DNA from: Nocardia sp. MH4
Lineage (GTDB): Bacteria > Actinomycetota > Actinomycetes > Mycobacteriales > Mycobacteriaceae
Assembly (NCBI RefSeq): GCF_019266065.1
Contig: NZ_LPNR01000108.1
Coordinates: forward strand, 62,001-126,000
DNA length: 64,000 nucleotides
Direction: 5' to 3'
Shown piece by piece: positions 43,564-52,381 of the stretch. How positions within the stretch are numbered: the first letter of the stretch is position 1; each line of letters begins with the position of its first letter. The notes under the pieces were generated by a model. That model searched no databases. It saw only the letters and a list, made by a program, of their open reading frames with translations, and had not been told where the DNA came from. The position numbers were made by a program, and so were the translations under genes.

Positions 43564-43577
43564 GGGACATCTGGCAC
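43564..43577 (+). promoter_or_regulatory. Second, weaker DosR-type box
   Basis: GGGACATCTGGCAC differs at one fixed position from GGGAC-N4-GGCCC. It lies 67 bp from the first box and 106 bp before the desaturase start. DosR targets often carry two such sites. A further GGGACCCGTGG starts at 43590. Confidence 0.45.
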
Positions 43578-43682
43578 TTCTGTTCGAACGGGACCCGTGG
43601 TGTAGTCGGTGAGGTACCAAAGAAATTTCCGGCGTGCGTCGTGGCACGGCCGAGGAAGCGGGCGATGAGAGGTGGCTCGAAG

Positions 43683-44642
43683 ATGAACCGTGAATTGACG
43701 CAGCGTGAAATGCTATGTGAGTTGGAGCCAGTGGCAGAAGCGGCGTTGAACAATCACCTCGCTCGCTCGAAGGAGTGGCATCCACACGACTATGTTCCGT
43801 GGGAAGAAGGCCAGAACTTCGCATTTCTCGGTGGCAGTGATTGGGAGCCCGGCCAATCCCATCTGGGCGATGTCGCGAAAGCGGCTCTGGTCACGAACCT
43901 ACTGACCGAGGACAACCTTCCCTCCTACCATCGTGAGATCTCGGAGAGTTTCTCCCGGGATGGTGCATGGGGGACGTGGGTCGGCCGGTGGACAGCTGAG
44001 GAACAGCGGCACAGCGTCGTCTTGCGTGACTATCTGGTGGTAACCCGTGGTGTCGATCCCGTGGCGCTGGAGCGGGCACGCATGACCCACATGACAAACG
44101 GGTTCAATCCACCTGTGGCCGACTCGGGCGAGCTTCGCGAACAAGGTTTCCTGTACTCGGTGGCGTATGTGAGCTTCCAGGAGCTGGCCACCAGGATAAG
44201 CCACCGCAACACCGCCAGATTCTGCGGTGACCCGGTGGCCGACCGAATAATGCAGCAGCTGGCCGCGGACGAGAACCTCCATATGATCTTCTACCGCACG
44301 CTGTGCGGTGCGGCCCTCGACCTCGCGCCGGATCAAGCGATCGTCGCCATCGACAACATCGTAGAGAACTTTCGCATGCCAGGTTCCAGCATGCCGGACT
44401 TCCGGCGTAACGGAGTGCTGATGGCGAAATACGGCGTCTATGACCTTCGGCAGCACCTCGAGGACGTACTGCAGCCTGTCATGCGGAAGTGGAACATCTT
44501 CGGTCGCGAAGACTTCACCGCCCGGGGCGAACAAGCGCGCGAGCGGTTGGATCGGTTTTTGGGGAATCTTCGGGACGTGCAGATTCCTCGTTTCGAGGAA
44601 CAGCGCGATCGCGCGCTTGCCCGCGATCGCGCCCGGCAGTGA
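43683..44642 (+). CDS. DesA1-like acyl-[ACP] desaturase
   Basis: A 319-residue di-iron desaturase of the plant-type acyl-ACP family; M. tuberculosis DesA1 introduces double bonds during mycolic acid synthesis. All metal-ligand motifs are intact: the LTEDNLPSYHRE helix, WTAEEQRH, YVSFQELATRISHRN and AADENLH. ATG 43683 follows GAGGTGG; the open frame extends upstream to 43491 with no homology. It is inside the island, apart from the backbone DesA-family gene at 57733, and is probably under the DosR-type boxes upstream. It could adjust envelope lipids under stress. Confidence 0.9.
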   Translation: MNRELTQREMLCELEPVAEAALNNHLARSKEWHPHDYVPWEEGQNFAFLGGSDWEPGQSHLGDVAKAALVTNLLTEDNLPSYHREISESFSRDGAWGTWVGRWTAEEQRHSVVLRDYLVVTRGVDPVALERARMTHMTNGFNPPVADSGELREQGFLYSVAYVSFQELATRISHRNTARFCGDPVADRIMQQLAADENLHMIFYRTLCGAALDLAPDQAIVAIDNIVENFRMPGSSMPDFRRNGVLMAKYGVYDLRQHLEDVLQPVMRKWNIFGREDFTARGEQARERLDRFLGNLRDVQIPRFEEQRDRALARDRARQ

Positions 44643-44714
44643 GCGTTCGATTCCGATGGCCTAGGACGCGCTGACGGCCTTTACCTGAGTCCATAGATAT
44701 ACGAAAGGTTCACG

Positions 44715-44858
44715 ATGTCAGCAATTTCACCTCGACAAGCCGACCGTTTACGTCGAACGGCGGTCTGGGTTTTGGTGGCCCTGCTCATCGCCATTCTGGC
44801 ATCCCGTCCGGTCATGCAGGCATTGATAGCCCTCGGCGTCACGCTCGGCTGGGGTTGA
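44715..44858 (+). CDS. 47-residue single-pass membrane protein
   Basis: A small frame too short for routine gene calls: MSAISPRQADRLRRTAVWVL then a hydrophobic helix (VALLIAILA), SRPVMQALIALGVTLGWG and a stop. A GAAAGG ribosome-binding site precedes the ATG by 7 nt, and it lies between the desaturase and the giant-protein gene on the same strand. A further 33-codon frame (44860-44961) follows but is less convincing. It may be a membrane partner of one of the neighbours. Confidence 0.55.
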   Translation: MSAISPRQADRLRRTAVWVLVALLIAILASRPVMQALIALGVTLGWG

Positions 44859-44988
44859 TATGAGCGCGACGCTCGCTCGATCCCAGGGAATCGCCTGGAC
44901 GGGAAAGCAGGGGAGAAGTCCGCCCTGTCACACCCTGTATCAAATCTGCCATCGATGCTGAACAAGATCTGCGAAGGGTGAGAGTTAC

Positions 44989-47900
44989 ATGAACGACGTT
45001 GCTGATTTCACGACGCGGGAGAGGGGGTGGAAAACAGCGGCCTGGGTGCTGCGCGCGCTCGCCCTGGGTCTGCCGATACTCGGATACTTCCTTGTCGGTG
45101 GGGCGGAGGCGGGAGCGCAGATCCCGGATCGTCCAGGGTTCGATCTCGGTGCCGTGGTCGATGCGGTCGGCCCAGCACACCCGAACGGCGTTGAGGCACA
45201 GCGAGAACCGATCGGTGATCCGCCGCGGCCCGATCCGGATGTGGTGCCGATATGGCAACAGTTGGAAGATCTTGGAGACAGCGCCGCGGCGGTCTTCGTC
45301 GATCGGAATCGCCACGACACCCCGGCACCGGTGAACCAGAGCCCCGCTCCTGACCTGCCGCTGATCGCCGGCGCCATCGAACAGGGGCGAGTCGAACTCG
45401 AGACGGTGGTACGGCCCCTGGTCGACAGCGTGATCGGCGGGAGCGACGGCCCGCGTTATGACGCGTCGCCTCGTGGTCCGGATGAACAGGGTGAGGTCGG
45501 CCGGCCGCTGCCGTCGCCGCGTTTCGACCTCGGATCACCGGTGCCGGAGCCGAATTCGGCATGTACCGCGGGCGGCTGTGAGAATCACGTCGGCTCCGCT
45601 GCGCTGGATCTTGCCCTGTGGGCCGATGCGGCTCTCGGTCGGTTCAGCGAAGACCCGGTGGGCTTCCTGCACGCGGCGATCGACCCCGCGATCGAGAACT
45701 TCCGTTCCGATCCCGTCGGCGCGGTTCGTGAAGGCGCGACGGTCGTGCTCGCTCCTGGCAGCCTGATGGTGGCTCCGCGCGAAGCGCTCGTCGCCGCCGC
45801 GTCGGCGGTCGGGGGGCCCGCGCTGGCCGCCTGTGTGGAAGTGTTGTTCGATAGTCGGGTCGCTCCAGTCCTCGGCAACCTGGTGTCGGCCGTGGCGGTA
45901 GGCGCCGCGGTGCCGGTGGGGACAGCGATGTTCGGCTCGGTTCTCGGCGGCCTGACGATAGGTATCCCCGGTGCGGCCATCGGTGCGCTACTCGGGTTGT
46001 CGAATCCCATATCTGCTGTCGTTGGCGGCTCCGTCGGCACGCTGGTCGGTGCAGTCCTCGGTCTGGTGCCGGGCGCCGCTCTCAGCGGCGTGACCGGCGG
46101 CGTCGGCGGTGCGCTCATCGGTTGGCTGCTCGCCACCGTCGGTGGTGTCGGAATCGGTGGCGTACTGGGTGGCCTGCTGGGAGCGGTCGGGCCCGCGCTG
46201 TTGACCATGGGGAGCGCGGTTCTGCTCGGCGGACTGGTATCGGCACTTGTCCTCGCGCCGGTGCTGGTGCTCGGTGGGCTCGCACTGGCTCTGCACGCGC
46301 TGACCGCGCCGGTGTGGTTGCCGCTGCTGTTGTTGGCGCTACCGCTGATCCTGATTCCACTGATCCCTGCGTTGGCCATCGCGGTGCCGCTGCTGTTGTT
46401 GTCACTGGTGAGTGTGCCGCTACTCGCGTTCGGGTACGTTCTGCTGACGAAAATCTGTCTGGGCCTGATCGCTGCGGCAATCGGGATTCCCTTCCTGATC
46501 GTCATCTGGCCGGGCCTGGGGTTGGTGCTGGGTGGATTGGTCGTGGCGCTGTTCTTGGCCCCTGTAGAATTCGTTTTCTTCACAGCCATTCTCGCTGCCC
46601 TGTTTCTGGCAGTCACCGCGGCGATCGCCGCGGTGGTCTACCTGGGGTCGATGGTCCTCATGCTGCCCGTCGCCGTCCTGGCGGGCCTCGCCTTCGCGCT
46701 TTTCGGCGCGATCGGCGGCGCTCTTGCCATCGGGGTACTGCTGGTCGCGGCGCCGCTGCTGCTTCTGGTGGCTGCGCCGGGCATGGTGGTCGGCGGCTTG
46801 TTCGCGCTGGCGATTATCCCGTTGGTGGTGTTGATCACCGCCCCGATCGGTGCCGTCATCGGCGCTGTGCTCGGTGCGCTGAACCCGCTGAACCTGATCG
46901 GTGCGCTGATCGGTAGCGCGGCTGGTTCGCTGATCGGCCTTCTCGCTGGAGCCACGATCGGCGCAGCGCTCGGTTCGATGATCGGTATGGCAACCGGTGT
47001 GCTTGCGGCGCAGCTACTGTCGTCCATGATGGGAGCGATCGTCGGCTTCGTCGTCGGTGCGATCCCCGGTGCGTTCGTCGGTGGCCTGGCCGCTCTGTTC
47101 GCCGGACTGCCGTGGGCGGCCTTGGTCGCATTAGTGGCGGCCATGGTGTTCATCTCGGGCACCGTGTCCGGTTGGGCGAGCCTCACAATCGGTGCGCAGC
47201 ACCAGCGTGACAGCCTGATCGGTGCCGCCTGGTCGGCGTGGCACCACAGCAACCTGAAGCGGTTGCTCGGCGGCGTCATCGATTGCTACCAGGGGTCGAT
47301 CTCGAAGGTGGCATCGGTCATCGACGCGTGGTTCCGCGGTCGGCTCGATCCGGTTAACGCCGGTATCGGTGCGGTGGTCGGCTTCGTCGTCGGCGTATTC
47401 GTCGCCGGCGGGCTCGGCGCTGTCGTGGGATTTGGCTCGGGACTGCTCAGTCCGTTGAACCTGTTGCCGGGGATTCCCGGCGTGCTCGCGGGCTCGGTCC
47501 TGGGGATGCCGGCCGGAGGTATGGTCGGCACTCTGCCCGGCGGAGTGCTGGGTGGCATCCTCACCTACATCGGCACGTCGATCATCGACTCGATAGTCAC
47601 TGCCACCGCTGGGACGATTCTGGGGCTGGTGACCGGGATCTTGGCATCGGTAGTGACCGGTGGCCTACTCGGGGCCGGTCTCGGTGCCGGGGTCGCCTCG
47701 ATCCTGAGTGCGCTTGTCGGAGCCGGCGCTGGCGTGGCGGCGGCGCTGGGTTCCTTCGTGGTGACCCTGGGTGTCCTCGGAGTGGCGGTGCTCCTGCCGT
47801 TCCTGGCCACTGTCGGCATCGCACTGGTCGCGGGACTCCTGCCTGCATTGATGGCGCTGGTGGCACCGTTGATCATCCCGGCATTGATTATCGGCGCGAT

Positions 47901-49026
47901 CGTGGCTGTCATCGCCATTCCGTTCACGATCATCATGGGGATCCTGGTGGTCATCGGGCTCATCGCTGCGGCGATCGCGGGTCCCTTCGCGGTTCCCGCG
48001 ATCCTGATCACCCTGGTGATCTACATGGCGGTGGTCGGTGGAATCGCTTTGGCTGTCGGGGCGATCGCGGTCGGATTCATGCTGGTGATCGGCATTCCGC
48101 TGGCGATCGCGACCTACCTTGCCTTCGAGGCGCTGGTCGGTCTACCGATCATGGCCATTGCGGGTCTGCTCGCGGTGGTTGGTCTCGGCGCGGCGCTGGT
48201 GTCGACACTCTCGGTCGGCGTGGTGGTCGGGGCGGGTGTGATGACGGCGATCGACGTGGTCGCGGCGCTGGTGACGATCCCGGTCGGTGTCGTCGTCGGA
48301 GCGGTGCTCGGCGCACTGGCCGGACTGATGGCCGCCCCGTTGGTGGCGATCCCGGCTGCGGTGAGCGGTGGAGTGCTCGGGGCGATGCTGGGGCTGATCA
48401 ATCCGCTCAACCTGTTCGGGGCGGTTCCCGGCGTGCTCCTAGGCTCGGTAGTCGGATGGATTGTCGGCGCGGTCACGGGCAGTGTCCCGGTCGCGGTGCT
48501 CGGCGCGATTCTCTCGATCGTGTCGACCGCGGTCGCGCGAGCCATCTTCCGGTCGTACCTCCTCGGCGTCTTCGCCGCCGGAATCGGAGCGTGGACCGGG
48601 CTCGGTGTCGGCATCACCGCGGGAGCGGTCGTGCCGCGCCGAGACGGGCAGATCCCCGAGGTCGATATCGAGGGTGGGCTCGAGGCACTGCACGAGCTGC
48701 TCAGCGGTGGCTCCTGTGGCGTGGAGAGTCCGTCCCGACCGGAGGTTCCGGTGCCGGGCGGGTGTGGGTGTGGCCCGCTTCAGCCGGAGAATGCGGTACC
48801 GGGTGGGCGTGATTGTGGCCCGCTTCAGCCGGAGGACTCGGGTGTGGGCTCTGCCGACATCACCGAGTACCCGGTGCACGCTGGTACTGGCGGACTCGCT
48901 CCGGCGCCTGCTTCCACGGAGGTAGCACCGGTGCCGCTCACCGGACTCAGCATGGCGGCACTCGGGCTGCTGTTGGCGGCGCTGGCCGCCGCGGCGGCGA
49001 CCAGGCGCGAACGCGTCGACGTGTGA
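44989..49026 (+). CDS. Giant glycine-zipper hydrophobic protein with C-terminal sortase signal
   Basis: A 1345-residue protein with no family I recognise. Order: signal peptide (about residues 1-43, ending GAEAGAQIPD); a polar, Pro/Asp-rich outer region (about 45-230, with a cysteine pair ACTAGGCEN); about 1000 residues of nearly uncharged Gly/Ala/Val/Leu/Ile sequence (about 240-1225) built from repeated GxxxG segments, with a recurring NPLNLxG-type motif (ALNPLNLIGALIG, LLSPLNLLPGIPG, LINPLNLFGAVPG); a cysteine-rich 15-residue tandem repeat; and a sorting signal PLTG (Pro-1316) followed by a hydrophobic helix and RRERVDV. A short polar hinge with Trp, His and Lys interrupts the hydrophobic part (HHSNLKRLLGG). 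GAAGGGTGAG precedes the ATG. Likely substrate of the island's sortase. Confidence 0.85.
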   Translation: MNDVADFTTRERGWKTAAWVLRALALGLPILGYFLVGGAEAGAQIPDRPGFDLGAVVDAVGPAHPNGVEAQREPIGDPPRPDPDVVPIWQQLEDLGDSAAAVFVDRNRHDTPAPVNQSPAPDLPLIAGAIEQGRVELETVVRPLVDSVIGGSDGPRYDASPRGPDEQGEVGRPLPSPRFDLGSPVPEPNSACTAGGCENHVGSAALDLALWADAALGRFSEDPVGFLHAAIDPAIENFRSDPVGAVREGATVVLAPGSLMVAPREALVAAASAVGGPALAACVEVLFDSRVAPVLGNLVSAVAVGAAVPVGTAMFGSVLGGLTIGIPGAAIGALLGLSNPISAVVGGSVGTLVGAVLGLVPGAALSGVTGGVGGALIGWLLATVGGVGIGGVLGGLLGAVGPALLTMGSAVLLGGLVSALVLAPVLVLGGLALALHALTAPVWLPLLLLALPLILIPLIPALAIAVPLLLLSLVSVPLLAFGYVLLTKICLGLIAAAIGIPFLIVIWPGLGLVLGGLVVALFLAPVEFVFFTAILAALFLAVTAAIAAVVYLGSMVLMLPVAVLAGLAFALFGAIGGALAIGVLLVAAPLLLLVAAPGMVVGGLFALAIIPLVVLITAPIGAVIGAVLGALNPLNLIGALIGSAAGSLIGLLAGATIGAALGSMIGMATGVLAAQLLSSMMGAIVGFVVGAIPGAFVGGLAALFAGLPWAALVALVAAMVFISGTVSGWASLTIGAQHQRDSLIGAAWSAWHHSNLKRLLGGVIDCYQGSISKVASVIDAWFRGRLDPVNAGIGAVVGFVVGVFVAGGLGAVVGFGSGLLSPLNLLPGIPGVLAGSVLGMPAGGMVGTLPGGVLGGILTYIGTSIIDSIVTATAGTILGLVTGILASVVTGGLLGAGLGAGVASILSALVGAGAGVAAALGSFVVTLGVLGVAVLLPFLATVGIALVAGLLPALMALVAPLIIPALIIGAIVAVIAIPFTIIMGILVVIGLIAAAIAGPFAVPAILITLVIYMAVVGGIALAVGAIAVGFMLVIGIPLAIATYLAFEALVGLPIMAIAGLLAVVGLGAALVSTLSVGVVVGAGVMTAIDVVAALVTIPVGVVVGAVLGALAGLMAAPLVAIPAAVSGGVLGAMLGLINPLNLFGAVPGVLLGSVVGWIVGAVTGSVPVAVLGAILSIVSTAVARAIFRSYLLGVFAAGIGAWTGLGVGITAGAVVPRRDGQIPEVDIEGGLEALHELLSGGSCGVESPSRPEVPVPGGCGCGPLQPENAVPGGRDCGPLQPEDSGVGSADITEYPVHAGTGGLAPAPASTEVAPVPLTGLSMAALGLLLAALAAAAATRRERVDV
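48751..48840 (+). repeat. Two tandem 45-bp coding repeats in the giant gene
   Basis: Two 15-codon units, VPGGCGCGPLQPENA and VPGGRDCGPLQPEDS, at residues 1255-1284 just before the sorting-signal spacer. Both contain Cys-Gly-Pro-Leu-Gln-Pro-Glu. The DNA is highly similar, pointing to recent local duplication. The exposed cysteines could crosslink or bind metal. Confidence 0.85.
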
Positions 49027-49069
49027 CCGTGTGATCCCGATGCCGGTGGTGGCCCCTTCGCTGTCACCG

Positions 49070-49989
49070 GCATCGGCGTCCGGCTGACAGGCATAATGTG
49101 GTCGATACCCCCCCGGCCGATCCACTCGGCCGGGGGGCATCGACCGGTACCGTGGTCGATGACGACGAGACCGCAGCGGCCGCACCGGGCGCCGTGGGTT
49201 ACACCGCTTAGAGCAGGACCCGATCGACGAACGAGGCGAGCAGGAAGACTCTCACGATCGTCCACCGATGGACGCGCTGATCATTCCAGTCCTGGTGCAG
49301 CACGGCCTGCTGTGTGATCTTGTCGGTGAGGACCATGGCCCCGAAGCCGATGGACAGGTGCACGACAACGTCGAGAAGCAGGCCAGCTTCCGGCCCGGCT
49401 CGCGCGGGTGTGGGGAACGCGGGATCGTCGAGTCCGCCGCGCAGCGCGCGTGTACTTCGGTGCGGCATCCGCAATGACATTGTTCGCCAGGTCTGTCCGA
49501 TCCGGATGGCCGCCCGGGGCGAACAGTGAAATACCGAAACGCGGTGGTGTGTAGAACATCGACCGATACGCCAGCTGAGTCCGCGCACCACCGGGCGCCG
49601 CGATCAGCCGGCCTTGTCCGGCCGATCGGCGAACCACACGAACTGGTCGTCGGGTCCGAATCGGGCGCGGTCTATTTCGCGACGTCGTTGTCCCCGCGAT
49701 CGTTCCCTGCGCGTCGACGAGGTGGACTCACTTCTGTATACCGGTGCGCAGGATGACCAGACCGTCATCGTGAACGGCAGGAAAGCCAGAAACGCGACCA
49801 TCGCCCGGTTGTCGGCAGTGTGAGCAGCGGATCCGGTCGTCGAATCGCTCACGTCGACGAAATCGACGAAGCGGCATGCAGGCGAACCCGCAGCGCGAAC
49901 AGCCATGCGCGCGCCGTCGTCCATACCAATGTCCACAGGGTCGCGGGCGTACGCCACGCACGTGGCAGACCCGCTCCGGAATCGGTCAT
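49070..49989 (-). pseudogene. Decayed RDD-family gene, module B
   Basis: A broken paralogue of the RDD gene at 30868-31950. From the start at 49989 it reads MTDSGAGLPRAWRTPATLWT, then changes frame (RFVDFVDVSDSTTGSAAHTA), again (GGARTQLAYRSMFYTPPRFG) and again (GGLDDPAFPTPARAGPEAGL, FLLASFVDRVLL). Two stop codons then interrupt a continuation CGLVVIDHGTGRCPP ... HIMP that still aligns with module A. At least three frameshifts and two nonsense changes. The alignment fades near 49070, 44 bp after the giant gene, where the island boundary is inferred. Confidence 0.85.
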
Positions 49990-50448
49990 AGCGCGAGGGC
50001 GAATTCGTGCTCGACAGCCGAGGCGGACGTCATCGAGGTCAGTGGCGACATCATCGGCCGAAACTCGGCCCCGCAGGCCACATCGGCGGTCGACTACACC
50101 GCGGTCGTGATCCGATCGCCGTCCTCGGAGGATCTTTCGGTGGTCAGTTCGGCGGTAGTCAGCCGGGGATTCCGAGTGCCGCCACGGTCGACCCCCGACA
50201 GGGGGGGGGGCAGCCACGACGTCACCGGAGGCCGCCCAGAGCGGCATGCTGCTCGATGGCGCAGTAGCAGGAGTTGTTGGGGCGCAGCCCGGTCAGCATA
50301 TCCGCGATGGCCTACGGCGCCTCGGCGAGTTGTCGGCCACCTCGGCCGATTCGCCGGAGTCACGAATGTGAGTAGGCGGTAGCTCGTGAAAGCCACCCGG
50401 CAGTACTGCCGAAATCGATGCCGCCGTCGGTGTGGCGTGCACTGTCAA
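49986..50448 (-). pseudogene. Decayed hypothetical gene, module B
   Basis: Paralogue of 31947-32594. It starts at the equivalent TTG (50448) with VHATPTAASISAVLPGGFHE, matching module A's TAHTTPGGSTTSLSVVLPRG, but frame changes and deletions follow. A run of ten G at 50201-50210 lies within it and could be one frameshift site or a sequencing ambiguity. Short matches such as PVTSWL and NPRLTTAELTTE continue in other frames. Confidence 0.8.
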
Positions 50449-51236
50449 ACCCGATCCCGGTGGAGGCGTCGATCGATGTGTGCGAGGCGCCGGTCATTCG
50501 CTGCGGTATCGCGAGCGCGGTGGCCGGACTCGCCTGCATGAAGGGTTTACCCTTTGCGCCGGTGAGCTGCCGCGCTGAGCGCATACCGGTGGTGGCGCCG
50601 GAGGACGCGAGCAAGGCATCGGCTCCTGCCGCCAGCGAGCCCAGCGCGATCGCGCTGATCGGAGGCGGAGTGACGAGCGTCAGGATGCCGCCGATCGTTG
50701 CCGTGGTCGACAGGACCTCGTGGATTGCTTCGCGGTTCTCGTCGATCCTGTCACCCGGCTTGTCCCAGATGCGCTTGCCCGGAAGGTAGCGGCCACCGCG
50801 GTGGCCGCCTTGGCGGCGAAAAAAGTCTGAAAGTGCTTGGCGGAGGTCATGGTCGCGTCGATCCCGCTCTGGCAGTTGGTGACGGCGGTCGTCGCCGAGG
50901 ACACCTGGGCGGTAGTGGCATTGTGCCGGGACTGGGCGTCGGCAAGTGGACGGCAATCACATCGGTGTGCCACCTACCGACCACAGTCCTCACCTGCTCC
51001 AGTGATGCTCAGGCAGAGGCGAGGTCCAGGGGCGGGAGCTGGCGCGGAAGGCGTCACCCACCCCGTCATTCCATACCTCGTCGTTGCTGTTGCGAAGGCG
51101 GGTCAGGAGGGACTTCGCCTCGGTGACGGCGTCAGTCGCGGCCCTGACTCTCGTACTGAGAGTGTCGGCTTGGGCCGTATCGCCGGGCATCGGGTCGAAG
51201 CCGAGGGTAAGGAACTCGGTCGTCTACGCTCCTCGG
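50445..51236 (-). pseudogene. Decayed WXG effector gene, module B, with internal deletion
   Basis: Paralogue of 32591-33832. The N-terminal part is readable (AVTEAKSLLTRLRNSNDEVW), as is the C-terminal part (LVTPPPISAIALGSLAAGAD then SSGATTGMRSARQLTGAKGK), but about 100 codons between ALGSLAAGA and SSGATTG are missing and several frameshifts occur. The adjoining WXG100 gene of module A has no counterpart here; sequence passes from the effector start directly to the upstream flank. Confidence 0.83.
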
Positions 51237-51351
51237 TTCCGGCCGATTCGGTTCCATCGGAGCCGGGTCGCCACAGACCGGACACTGATCAGACAGGTGG
51301 TGCCGGTAGGTGGGGCACCCGGCCGGCAACCACCGGCACCGCGGCCTGAAC

Positions 51352-52335
51352 TCAGCCGACCAGGGGCTTCAGCGCCCGGCCCGCCGCTTCGATGACCCCC
51401 GGCTCGTGCCCGTTGGTGATCATGTTGACGATGACGCCGTCGATGCCGTGGTCGAGGACACGGGTCTGGATCTGTTCGGCGACTTCGTCCGGGGTGCCGA
51501 CGAATTGGCGGTCGGCGGGGCTGTTGCGGATCTCCTCGGGTGACAGCGCGGACAGGTCGATGCCGGCGCGGGCGAGCATATCGGACTGGAGTTTGCGGGC
51601 GCGGTCGCCGTCTTCGTCGGCTATCACGAAGGCGAGGAAGCTGGTCTCGAGGGTGGCCGGGTCGCGGTCGGCCTCGGCGCAGCGCTGGTGCAGGGCGGCG
51701 ATCTTCTGGGGCAGCAGCGAGGCGTTGCTGATGATGTTGAGGTGGTCGGCGAAGCGGGCCGCCAGCGCGAAGGTCTTCTTCTCGCCGCCGCCGCCGAGCA
51801 TGATCGGCAGGTCGTCGCGCACGCGCGGCTCGTTCATGGCGTTCTCGGTGTGGTACCAGGCGCCGTCGACGGTGGGGCGCTGTCCGTGCAGCATCGGGGA
51901 GATGATGCGCAGCGCTTCCTCCAGCCGCTGGAAGCGCTCGGTGAAGGTGCCGAACTCGAAGCCGTACTGCTGGTGTTCGAGCTCGAACCAGCCCGCGCCG
52001 ATGCCGAGCACGGCCCGCCCGCCGCTGACCACGTCGAGGGTGGTGACGGTCTTGGCGAGCAGGGCCGGATTGCGGTAGGTGTTGCCGGTGACCAAGGCGG
52101 ACAACTGGATTCGCTCGGTCGCGGTGGCCAGCGCGCCGAGCGCCGTGTAGGCCTCCAGCATCGGCTCGTCCGGGGCGCCGATGCCGGGTAGCTGGTAGAA
52201 GTGGTCCATCACGAACGCGGCGTCGAAGCCGGCCGCTTCCGCCGCTCTGGCCTGCGCGATCACCGTGGGAAACAGCTCGCGCACCGAGGACGTGTTGCTG
52301 AAATTGGGCATCTGGTAACCGAGACGAATGCTCAT
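51352..52335 (-). CDS. LLM-class F420-dependent oxidoreductase
   Basis: A 327-residue luciferase-like monooxygenase-fold enzyme expected to use coenzyme F420. Conserved features: AAGFDAAFVMDHFYQLPG near the N terminus, ERIQLSALVTGNTYRNPALL, GRAVLGIGAGWFELEHQQYG, PIMLGGGGEKKTF and the C-terminal GVIVNM. ATG 52335 (MSIRLGYQMPNF) is chosen over the longer frame. Substrate unknown. A 127-bp piece of this gene is copied at 34294-34420, so it marks the right edge of the duplicated segment. Confidence 0.9.
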   Translation of the reverse strand: MSIRLGYQMPNFSNTSSVRELFPTVIAQARAAEAAGFDAAFVMDHFYQLPGIGAPDEPMLEAYTALGALATATERIQLSALVTGNTYRNPALLAKTVTTLDVVSGGRAVLGIGAGWFELEHQQYGFEFGTFTERFQRLEEALRIISPMLHGQRPTVDGAWYHTENAMNEPRVRDDLPIMLGGGGEKKTFALAARFADHLNIISNASLLPQKIAALHQRCAEADRDPATLETSFLAFVIADEDGDRARKLQSDMLARAGIDLSALSPEEIRNSPADRQFVGTPDEVAEQIQTRVLDHGIDGVIVNMITNGHEPGVIEAAGRALKPLVG

Positions 52336-52381
52336 AGCAGCGACGATAGGACTTGGAGTGCACTCCAAGTCAAGGCCGGAT

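Noticed and set aside
44860..44961. 33-codon frame with three cysteines between the 47-residue gene and the giant gene
   Set aside because: Short, no clear ribosome-binding site and no homology; kept only as a mention with its neighbour.
44989..49026. Giant frame considered as a GC-rich artefact
   Set aside because: It has a ribosome-binding site, signal peptide, coherent hydrophobic design and a correct sorting signal next to a sortase; the opposite strand gives only short frames.
50201..50210. Run of ten G residues taken as a possible phase-variation tract
   Set aside because: It lies in a gene already broken by other frameshifts, so slippage would not restore function; it may also be a sequencing ambiguity.
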